Source: Saccharobesus litoralis (GTDB taxonomy: Bacteria; Pseudomonadota; Gammaproteobacteria; Enterobacterales; Alteromonadaceae). Taken from it: a stretch of DNA of 64,000 bases. The stretch spans positions 3,388,065 to 3,452,064 of the forward strand of contig NZ_CP026604.1 in the NCBI RefSeq assembly GCF_003063625.1, written 5' to 3'. Made by a program: the position numbers and the translations under genes. Positions within the stretch are counted from its first letter, which is position 1, and every line of letters starts with the position of its first letter. The notes beneath the pieces are model-generated. The model did not search any database and had not been told where the DNA came from. It was given only the letters and a program-made list of their open reading frames with translations. Below, piece after piece: positions 18,801-30,800 of the stretch.

Positions 18801-21800
18801 TAAGCTCGCGGCAACCACACTAATATCGTCTACGGTAAAGTCTGTGCTGATTTCACTTAAAGTGAAAGTGATCGTTGCAGTGTCACCAGTGATCAATGTG
18901 CTTGCACTGCTGGCAATTGTTAAGGTCGGCGCACTCGTATCGACACCAAGGTTTAGTTGGCTAGCTGCGGTATTGTTGTTACCAGCGGCATCGGTAAAGG
19001 TGTTGGCTGCTACATCAATGGTTGCATCTGTGGTGGCAGAGGCGCTTGGAGTAAAGTTAGCTGTGTAACTCGTACCTGAGCCGCTAAAGTCACTTAATAC
19101 GCCACCCGCTACACTTATGTCATCAACCGTAAAGTTAGTGCTTACTTCGCTTAACGTAAAGGTGACAATGCCGACTTCGCCTGCATTTAAGCTCGAGTCA
19201 TTAATACTTAGAGTGATACTGGGAACCTGTGTATCGACATCAATACTGAGTGGCTCTGCGGCACTATTACTATTACCGAAACTATCCACAAATACACTGG
19301 CTGCAATATTGACAGTCGCTGAAGTGGTGCTGTCATTATTAGGTGTTAATTCAACAGTATAGCTACTGCCGGAGCCACTAAAGTTGGCTAACGTTCCACC
19401 GCTAACGGTTAAGTCATCTAGGGTAAAGTCACTACTGCTTTCACTAAGTGAAATACTTAAGCTGGCAATTTCACCTGCAATTAACGAGTTATTGTTGCTG
19501 CTAATATTAACCGTAGGGGCAAGGGTATCAATGGCTATGCTTAATGATTCAGCCGCCGTATTGCTATTACCTGCATTGTCAGTAAATACACTAGCCGCGA
19601 TGTTAATTGAGGCTGTACTGGTACTTGCTTCACTTGGCGTTAAGGTGGCGGTGTAACTAACACCTGAACCACTAAAGTGACTTAGTGCAGCCCCAGTTAC
19701 GCTGACATCATCCAGAGTAAAGTCACTACTAGTTTCACTAAGGGTGAAAGTAATGCTGGCTGTTTCGCCAATCGATAGCGATGTGTCGTTACTTGCCAAG
19801 CTAATGGTTGGCGCTTGGGTATCAATACTGATATTAAAAGTGGCTGATGCACTGTTGTTATTGCCTGCAGCGTCTGTAAATACGCTGGCTGCGACCGTTA
19901 AGGATAGATCGGTATTGCTATCGCTAGCCGGTGTATATGTTGCGGTATAGCTACTACCAGAGCCCGAGAAGTTAGCCAGTAAGCCGCTGTTAACAGTGAT
20001 ATCGTCAGCCGTAAAGTCACTACTATCTTCACTTAAGGTAAAGCTTAAGGTGGCTGTTTCATTGATCTTAAGCGCATTTTTGTCACTGCTAATGAAAATG
20101 CTAGGCGTAGTGGTATCTACGCTTAGGCTTAAGTCATTCGATGCCGTGTTGGCATTGCCGGCTGCATCGGTAAACAAGCTGGCGGCAACCGTAATTTGGC
20201 TATTGTCAGTACTATCGCTATTCGGCGTTAAATTAGCCGAGTAGCTTGTACCCGATCCCGTAAAGTCTGAGATAAGCGCATTAGTCACTGTTACGTCGTC
20301 AACGGTGAAATCAGTAGCTGATTCGCTTAAAGTAAAGGTTATGACAGCAACATCCCCTACTTTTAGCGCACTGTCATTACTGCTTATCGTTATGCTAGGT
20401 GCTTGGGTGTCAATGCCTAAGCTAAGTGCTGTAGCAGCTTCGTTGTCATTACCTGCAGTGTCGGTGAACACATTGGCCGCAATATTGATTGATGCTGAAA
20501 CCGTTGAGTCGTCAGTGGGGGTAAATTCTGCTGAATAGTTAGTACCGCTGCCACTAAAGCCAGACAGCGTACCTCCGGTAACATTAATATCGTCTGCACT
20601 AAAGTCACTACTGTTTTCGCTTAAGGTAAAGCTGATTGTTGCCATTTCACCGGCTTTAAGCGCACTGTTGCTAGTCGAGATAGCGGCATTGGGTTTAACC
20701 GTATCGACATTTAAACTTAACGGATCAGCTGCGCTATTGTTGTTACCAGCGCTATCAGTATAGGTGCTGGCGGCAACGCTGATAGTGGCATTTGCTGTAC
20801 TGGCATCATCAGGGGTAAAGTTGGCAGTGTATTCACTGCCAGAGCCACTAAAGTCACTTAAGCTACCACCACTAACAGTGACATCGATATTATTAAAGTC
20901 ACTAGCAGCTTCGCTTAATGTAAAGGTAATTAATGCCACGTCGCCAACTTTTAAGTCGTTGTCATTAGAACTGATAACCAATGTTGGCGTGGTCGTGTCG
21001 ACAGCTAGGGTTAACTCAGTTGCTGCCGTGTTGTTATTACCCGCACTATCAGTAAAGCGACTGGCGGCGACATTGATGGTCGCGTTAGTTGTGCTGGCAT
21101 CGCTTGGTGTAAAGCTGGCTGAATAACTGACACCCGTACCGCTAAAGTCAGACAAGGTGCCTCCTGTCACGCTAATATCGCTGGCAGTAAAATCATTACT
21201 GGATTCGCTAAGGGTAAAGGTAAGGGTGGCTACGTCGCCAATTTTAAGCGCATTGTCATTACTGGCGATGGTAATTGAAGGCAAAGTCGTATCGATAGTG
21301 ATACTAAGCGGATCGGCTGCGGTGTTGTTATTACCTGCGGCATCGGCAAAAACACTGGCCGCTACATTTATGCTTGCCGTCTCTATACTGTCACTAGTTG
21401 GAGTAAAACTTGCTGTATAGCTTACACCTGAACCACTAAAGTTGCTTAAACTACCGCCAGTAACAGTAATATCTGAACTTGAAAAACCAGACGTTGATTC
21501 ACTGAGGGTAAAGGTAAGGGTTGCAATGTCACCTTGTTGTAATGCGGAATCATTGGTCGCTATGCTGACAGTCGGTGCAAGGGTGTCGACACTTAGTACG
21601 ACTTGGTTTGCAGCACTGTTGTTGTTGCCCGCACTGTCGGTGAAAGTATTGGCAGCTACGTCAATTGTTGCATTCGCTGAGTAATCAGTATTCGGTGTAA
21701 AAGTCGCACTGTAGCTGGTGTTAGAGCCACTAAAATCACTAATGCTACCACCAACTACACTAATATCTTCAATGGCAAAGGTCGTACTGGCTTCACTAAG

Positions 21801-24800
21801 GGTGAAGGTTAAGCTGGCGGTTTCGGCCATTTTAAGACTCGATACTGAGCTGGCAATACTGATAGTTGGAATTGAAGTATTAACCGAAACGGTTAGTTGT
21901 GAGGTGCTAGTGTTGCTGTTGCCTGCTAAGTCAACATAGGTATTCGCTGCAATGTCTATTGATGCCGTCGCTATGGTTGTGGCTGCTGGGTTAAAGGTGG
22001 CTGAATAACTGGTGCCAGAACCACTAAAGTTACTTAGCGTGCCACCTGAAACTTGAATGTCGCTTTCGCTAAAACCAGTAACGGATTCACTGATGGTAAA
22101 GGTCAGTTGTGCAACTTCGCCAAGTTTTAACGCTGCGGCATCGGCGCTAATTGCAATGCTTGGGGCAACAGTGTCGACACTTAAACTTAATTGCGAAGCC
22201 GCGCTGTTATTATTGCCGGCACTGTCTGTAAAGCTGGATGCGGCTACGTTAATAGTGGCGTCGGTAGTACTTGCGCTATTAGGAGTTAAGCTAGCGGTAT
22301 AGCTTGTTCCTGAGCCGCTGAAATCGCTTAATGACCCACCAACGACTGTAATGTCATCGCTAGAAAAATCGCTACTGGTTTCACTTAGAGTAAAAGTTAA
22401 AGTGGCGACATCGCCAATACTTAAGGCAGAGTCATTACTGCTGATTGCGATTGTGGGTAGCAAGGTATCGACAGTCAGGCTTAACTCATTAGCACCTGTA
22501 TTACCGTTGCCAGCGCTATCAGTGAAAACGCTAGCGGCAACATTAACGGTTGCGCTGGTGTTACTTGAAGTATTAGGGGTAAAGCTCGCACTATAACTAG
22601 TACCAGAGCCGGCAAAGCCTGAAAGACTACCGCCTGTTACGACAATATCTGAACTGACAAAATTCGAGCTTGCTTCACTTAAGGTAAAGGTCAGTGTTGC
22701 GGTTTCGCCAGCGATCAGGGCAGAATCATTGCTGGTAATTGAGATTGATGGCGCGAGTGTATCAATGGTTAAATCTAACTGGCTTGCTGCGCTATTAGGG
22801 TTGCCCGCACTGTCGGTAAAGGTACTGGCCGCAATATTTACCGTCGCTGCATCTGTGCTTGATGTATTTGGGGTGAAAGTGGCTGTGTAATTTGAACCTG
22901 AACCACTAAAGCTGGATAGCACCCCGCCCGTTACCACAATATCGTCACTAGCAAAAGTCGCGCTAGATTCACTTAGCGTGAATGACAACGTGGCAACGTC
23001 TCCCGATTTTAAAGCAAGATCATCACTGGTAATGCTAATAGTCGGGGTTGTGGTATCGACACTGAGCTGCACTTGGCTGGCTGCGCTGTTACTGTTACCT
23101 GCACTGTCGGTAAAAACACTAGCCGCGACATCTATATTGGCAGTGGTCGTACTATCGGTATTAGGTGTAAAACTGGCGGTATAGCTAGTGCCGCTGCCAC
23201 TAAAGTTAGTTAGTGAGCCCCCACTTACTGTAATATCACTCGCGGTAAAGTTTGTCGCACTTTCACTGAGGGTGAATGAGAGTGTCGCCACATCACCAAT
23301 TTTCAGTGCAGAATCATCAGTGCTGATGGCAATTGTCGGTATTAAGGTATCGACAGTCAGGCTGAGTTGTGTTGCGGCAGTGTTGGCGTTACCGGCGTTA
23401 TCAGTAAAGGTGCTAGCTGCCACATTGAACGTCGCGTTACTTGTGCTAGATGTGCTAGGGGTAAAGGTCGCTGTGTAAACGCTGCCAGAGCCTGTAAATC
23501 CGGATAAATTACCACCAGTCACGACAATATCATTCTCGGCAAAGTCTGAACTCGATTCACTTAGCGTAAAGGTAATAGTTGGTGTATCACCGGCTTGTAA
23601 AGCACTATCGTCACTCGTGATCGCTATGCTAGGTAACGCGGTATCAACGGTTAAGCTAAGTTCTGTGGCGGCCGTATTGGCGTTGCCGGCACTATCGGTA
23701 AAGCTACTGGCTGCGACATTGAATGTTGCGTTGCTGGTACTTGATGTATTGGGCGTAAAGGTTGCGGTATAGGTTGTGCCTGACCCCGCAAAGTTAGTTA
23801 ATGCCCCGCCAACCACAGTAACGTCGCTTAACGTAAAGTCACTGCTACTTTCACTTAGGGTAAAGGTAATGGTAGGCGTATCACCAGATTGTAGAGCGGA
23901 ATCAGAACTACTAATGGCAATACTTGGAATAACAGTATCAACTGTTAGGTTAAGCTCGGTGGCAGCGGTATTCGCGTTACCCGCACTATCGGTAAAGGTA
24001 CTGGCAGCCACATTTATTGTTGCACTGTTAGTACTCGACGTTGTTGGGGTGAAACTAGCACTGTAACTTGTACCTGAGCCGCTAAAGTCACTTAACGAGC
24101 CACCTGTCACGTCTATATCATCAACCGTGAAATTAGAGGCTGATTCACTCAGGGTAAAGGTTAATGTAGCTACATCACCAGCGACTAAGGACGAGTCATT
24201 ACTGATGATAGAAATAGTTGGTGTTGTAGTATCAACCGATAAGCTTAATTGGCTAGCTGCTGTATTATTGTTACCAGCACTATCGGTAAATGTACTTGCG
24301 GCTACGTCTATGGTGGCGTTGGTTGTACTTGATGAGCTTGGTGTAAAGCTGGCGGTATAAGTGGTGCCAGAACCACTGAAAGCCGACAAACTGCCACCCG
24401 TAACACTAATATCTGAGCTAGTAAAGTTGCTACTGGATTCGCTTAGGGTAAAGGTTAACGTGGCAACGTCACCTACTTTTAAAGCATTGTCATTTGAACT
24501 AATTGAAATTGATGGCACAAGGGTATCAACCGTTAAACTGAGCTCAGTTGCGGCAGTATTGGCATTGCCTGCGCTATCGGTAAAGGTGCTGGCGGCGACA
24601 TTAAAGGTCGCACTCGATGTACTTGATTCACTTGGCGTAAAGGTAGCTGAGTAATTGGTACCCGAGCCAGTAAAGTCAGATAGTGCGCCACCACTGACGA
24701 CAATATCACTGGCTGCAAAATTAGTGCTGGCTTCGCTTAATGTAAAGCTAATGGTTGGTGTATCACCGGCCTGTAGGGCATTGTCATTACTGGCGATGGT

Positions 24801-27800
24801 GATAGTGGGTAATACAGTATCTACAGTCAAACTTAATTCGGTGGCTACGCTATTACCATTGCCCGCGCTGTCGGTAAAATTATTAGCCGCAATATTGAAA
24901 GTCGCTGTTGTGGTGCTAGAGCTTGTTGGGGTAAAGGTAGCTGAATAGTTAGCGCCAGAGCCACTAAAGTTAGAGAGAACACCGCCGACGACAGTCACAT
25001 CATTAACGGTAAAGTCCGCACTGCTTTCACTGAGAACAAAACTAATTGTTGGGGTATCACCAGCTTGTAGTGCATTGTCATTACTGCTAATAGTGACGCT
25101 CGGTAAAATAGTATCGACAGTTAAACTTAATTCAGTTGCCGCTGTGTTAGCGTTGCCAGCACTGTCATTAAATGTGTTGGCTGCGACATTAAAGGTAGCA
25201 TTGTTGGCGCTGTTGGTTGTCGGAGTGAAAGTTGCTGTATAGGTGCTACCTGAGCCGCTAAACCCTGACAGCGCACCGCCGGTTACCACAATATCACTGG
25301 CTGCAAAGTCAGCACTGGTTTCACTTAAGGTAAAGGTAATAGTTGGCGTATCACCAGCTTGTAAGGCATTGTCATTGCTTGAGATTGTGATACTCGGTAA
25401 TACGGTATCAACCGTTAAACTGAGTTCAGTTGCGGCAGTATTGGCATTACCTGCGCTATCAGTAAAGGTGCTGGCGGCAACATTAAAGGTCGCACTCGAT
25501 GTACTTGATTCACTTGGCGTAAAGGTGGCTGAGTAACTGGTACCCGAGCCAGTAAAGTCAGATAGTGCGCCACCACTGACGACAATATCACTAGCCGCAA
25601 AATTAGTGCTGGCTTCGCTTAATGTAAAGCTAATGGTTGGCGTATCACCGGCCTGTAGGGCATTGTCATTACTGGCTATGGTGATAGTGGGTAATACAGT
25701 ATCAACAGTCAAACTTAACTCAGTGGCTAAGCTATTACCATTGCCCGCACTGTCGGTAAAGTTATTAGCCGCAATATTGAAAGTCGCTGTTGTGGTGCTA
25801 GAGCTTGTTGGGGTAAAGGTAGCTGAATAGTTAGTACCCGAGCCGCTAAAGTTGGATAGTGCACCGCCGCCGACAGTCACATCATTAACGGTAAAGTCCG
25901 TACTGCTTTCACTGAGAACAAAACTAATTGTTGGGGTATCACCGGCTTGTAGTGCATTGTCATTACTGCTAATAGTGACGCTCGGTAAAATAGTATCGAC
26001 AGTTAAACTTAACTCAGTCGCCGCTGTGTTAGCGTTACCGGCACTGTCAGCAAATGTGTTGGCTGCGACATTAAAGGTAGCATTGCTGGCGCTGTTGGTT
26101 GTCGGAGTGAAAGATGCAGTATAGGTGCTACCTGAACCGCTAAACCCTGACAGCGCACCGCCGGTTACTACAATATCACTGGCTGCAAAATCAGTACTGG
26201 TTTCACTTAAGGTAAAGGTAATAGTTGGCGTATCACCAGCTTGTAAGGCGTTGTCATTGCTTGAGATTGTGATACTCGGTAATACGGTATCAACCGTTAA
26301 ACTGAGTTCAGTTGCGGCAGTATTGGCATTGCCTGCACTATCGGTAAAGGTGCTGGCGGCGACATTAAAGGTCGCACTCGCTGTACTTGATTCACTTGGC
26401 GTAAAGGTGGCTGAGTAACTGGTACCCGAGCCAGTAAAGCCAGATAGGACGCCACCACTGACGACAATATCACTAGCCGCAAAATTAGTGCTGGCTTCGC
26501 TTAATGTAAAGCTAATGGTTGGCGAATCACCGGCCTGTAGAGCGTTATCGTCGCTTGAGATCGTGATACTAGGCAAGGCGGTATCGACACTGAGTGACAA
26601 TTGAGTGGAGGCGTTATTATTGTTGCCAACGCTATCTGTAAACGTGTCGGCGGCAATATCAACTGTCGCTGCTGTAGTTGAATTACTGGTAGGGATCAAA
26701 GTCGCTACATAGGTTGTACCTGAGCCAACAAAATTCTGTAAGCTACCGCCTGTTACTGTGACATCGTCAACGCTAAAAGTGGAGCTGGTTTCGTTTAGGC
26801 TAAATATTAAGGTGGCTGTTTCACCGAGTTTTAAAGACGATGTATCGGCTGATATTGTTGCGGTTGGTTTTAAGGTGTCTACGCTTAAAACCAGTTGTGT
26901 TGCGGCGCTATTGCCGTTACCTGCGGCGTCAGTAAACGTATCGGCGGCAATATCGAGCGTACCATTTGCCGTGCTAGAGGATGTGGGTGTAAAGGTTGCC
27001 GTATAGCTAGTACCAGAGCCAGTAAAGTTGCTTAAGCTACCTCCCGTGACAGAAATATCAGAGCTAGAAAAATCAGAGCTGCTTTCACTGAGGGTAAAGG
27101 TAATCGGCGCTGTTTCCCCTGCTTTTAAAGAAGATGCTGTGCTGCTGATAGTGACTGTTGGAATAACCGTTTCGACCGTTAACTGTAGCTGAACAGCTGC
27201 GGAGTTATTATTGCCTGATGCATCGACAAATTGGTTGGCTGCTACATCAATTGTTGCATTTGTCGTGCTGGCTGCTGTAGGGGTAAAGCTTGCTGTGTAG
27301 CTTGTACCAGAGCCAGAAAACCCTGATAACACCCCACCTGTTACTGTGACATCATCCGCGGTAAAATCGCTGGAAGATTCACTCAAAGTAAAAGTGATCG
27401 TGGCGACATCTTCTGCTTTAAGTGCGTTGTCGTTACTTGTGATAGTGATTGTTGGCGCACTTGTATCAACAGTCAACGACAGTTCCGTGGCAATAGTATT
27501 GTTATTGCCAGCAGCATCGGTGAAAGTATCAGCCGCGACATTTACAGTGGCGTTTGTGGTACTTGACGAAGTTGGGGTCAAGCTTGCGGTATAGGTTGTA
27601 CCTGAACCACTAAAGTTACTCAGTGAGCCGCCTGTCACGACAACATCAGAACTGGCAAAGTCTGTGCTTGTTTCGCTTAATGTAAAGGTAAGGGTAGCAA
27701 CATCACCTACTTTTAATGCATTGTCATTACTGGAAATACTGATAGTTGGCTTAATGGTATCAACAGCCAAGGTTAATTGATTTGCGGCGGTATTTGCATT

Positions 27801-30800
27801 GCCGACACTGTCATTAAAAACATTAGCTGCCACATTTATGGTAGCTGAGGTTGTACTATCTGTGGTTGGCGTAAAACTAGCAGTATAACTTGTATCTGAT
27901 CCGCTAAAGTTGGATAGAGATCCGCCTGTTACGCTTACATCATCTTCGGTAAATTGGCTGGTTGTTTCTGATAAGGTAAAAGTTAGGGTAGCAACATCTG
28001 CCACTTTCAAGGCTGAATCGTTACTACTGATCGTGATAGTCGGTTGAACCGTATCGACAGTCACGGTTTGTGATGCACTTGACGCACTCGCAGCTTCAGT
28101 ACTGGCATTACTTCTAGCTGAACCAGCACCGATAGTGATCCCTATAGTACCTTCTCCTGACAGATTGCTAAGCGTAACGGTACGCGATGTCGTACCACTA
28201 CCTGAAACAGCAATATCTGCTGTTACTCCTGAACCATTAAGTGTGATATGGCTGCTCGCTAGCGTGATTTCATCAGCATCAGCGTAAGTGATAGTGTATT
28301 CAATACTGCCACTGGTCACAGGGCCAGTTGGATTTGGGGCAGAAATGGCGCTAATACTGGGAGGTGACGCTACGGTGGCATCGTAATCAATAGATAATTG
28401 CGTAGCGGCAGTATTTTTTAATGAATTATCAACCGCGTCATCAACTGCATTGGCGGCTAAATCGACAGTGACTGTGCCTGTTGCACTGGGCGTTATATCA
28501 GCGGTATAAACTTGGCCTGAGCCCGATAAATTACTGGCGCTACCATTCGAAACGGTTAAGTCGCTGACATCAAAGTTGGTGACATCGCGACTAAAACTAA
28601 TGGTGATAGGAATAGGAGTGGTTTTGGTCGTGCCTTCCACTGAGGTTGATAAATTCACGGTTAACGACTCTACTGTTAAAAATGCAGCAGAAGCATCGTT
28701 ACTAGTATTGGCACTATTAACTGTGGCTGATAGAGCTGAAGTGGTGCTCGTATAAACGCCATCTGCAGCACCAACTGGCACAGCTAAAACAACATCAAAT
28801 GTACAATTGGCCCCAGGTTGTAATTCGCCACCTGAGAATGCCAAGTTAGTGGGGCCACTTATTACGGAGCTACTACCGCAAGGGGTTGAAGGCAACGAAC
28901 TGGCACTTAAGCCGCTTAGTACGGAGTTAACGTCATGTGAAAATTGAATGGCGGTGGCGGCTGGTGAGTTTGCGTTGTTTGCTATTGTGTACCTCAGCGT
29001 TGTTGTGCCGCTGGCGATCCCAGTTGATAAATACTGATGCGAAAAGGTTAAGCCCGAAATAAGTAAGGTATCACTTGCGGTAGCTGAGCTGATCGAGGTA
29101 CTGGATATGGTCGCGCTTAATGTTGATGTCGTGGCCGTAATTGTACCAGGCGTCGCAGTGCTAGGTACTTGCAGTGTAACGCTAAAACTACAAGAACCGC
29201 CGGCTGATAGTGTACCGCCAGTAAAGGTTAATGTAGATGTACCACTCAAGCTTGAGCCACTACCGCAGACATCACTTTGACTGGCAGACGTTGCAACCAA
29301 TCCGCTAAGTGCACTATCTAAATCTAACGTAAAGCCTAATCCAGTCGCATCAGCACTGGCATTCTCATTGTAGTTGATAGTGAATTCGGCTGTTACATTG
29401 GCGTTGGGGTTGGCTGAACTTTCTGTGATACCGAAAGTGAGGTTAGGGGCGGCAATAACAGTTAGGGTGTCTGAAGCTGCGGAACCATACACAGTACTAC
29501 CTGAATTTGTCGCTGAGATAGTACTCGTTGAGAAATCATAACTGCCTGGTTGAGCATCACTTGGGATCGTTAAAATAAAGTCAAAGGTACAGTTTGCGCC
29601 TGCTGCCAATGTTGCATTAGATACGTTTAGAAATAGCCCTTCGTTTGAATCGGTAGTATTGGTGAAAGTAGAACCGCTACCGCAGCTATTTGCTGAAGGT
29701 AGCGTTTTTGCCGTTATATTACTTATATCACTGTTGATTTGTTGCGTAGTGGTTATTGCTGTTATTGTATTTGCAGTATCAGTATTGGTGATCGTATAAC
29801 GTAAAGTGACGTCTCCCCCGCCAAGAACTGGATCATCAACAAACTGGGCGGTAATCAATGGCGCTTTTTTGATGATTAAATTATTGCTAACGGACGTTTT
29901 AGTGGTGGCGCTGCCAAGAGTAAGGTTAATCGTACTTGTATTATTAGTGTAAGTGCCTGCGGCTGCGTTACTAGGCACAAGTAATGTGAGGCTAAATGTA
30001 CAAGAGTCTCCACTTGCAAGACTCGCATTTGAAACGGTAACAGCCGATGAACCGCTTATGGTAGAGCTACCACCACAAAATCCAGAGCTCGGTAATGCAG
30101 TAGCAGTAAGGCCACTGAGTGTAGCATTTAAATCGGTTGTAAATGTAATATCGGTCGCATCATTATCCCGATCGCTATTGGTAATCGTATATTGAAGAGT
30201 AATGGACTCACCTGGCGATGCTAATTCAGGAAACTCCATTTGCATAAAGTCCGTTTCAACCGTTAGGCTGGCAGAAGCTGCACCGCTTGTTCCTGCGGAG
30301 GAGGATAATGAGCCTGTTTCTGTAGTGTACACTCCTTGTGCTGATGCAGTTACGTCATAGGATAATGTACAAGAGCTACCAGCATTGATTTCCGCATCGT
30401 TGACAGTTAATGAGGTACTACTTAGCGTGGCACTGCCTAATACAAAAGTTGAGATCATTCTTAATGGACAGTTATGGGTGAAATTGTTGACGGTCGCTAT
30501 ACTTAGGCCCGAGCCATTGTCTAGTGTGTGGCTTAAATCAACAAAGGTAACGTTTGAACCATTAAGGCTGTTATCGATTGTATAGGTAATTGTGCTAATT
30601 CCACCGACCGCAATTGTTGTTGGTGAAAATGCAATACTAATACTTGGTAAAGTACTACTTACCGTTAATGTCGCATTGGCGGTACCGGCACTGCCTTCAC
30701 TTGTGCTTAATGCTCCTGTTGTATTGACATGAGAGCCAACTGTACTTGTAGTCACATCAAGCGTAAGGGTACAGCTTGAGCCAGTACCAATTCTATAATC

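Noticed and set aside
18351-28049. CRISPR-like periodic DNA
   Set aside because: The period is about 294 bp, fully coding and in frame, with no short repeat/unique spacer pattern.
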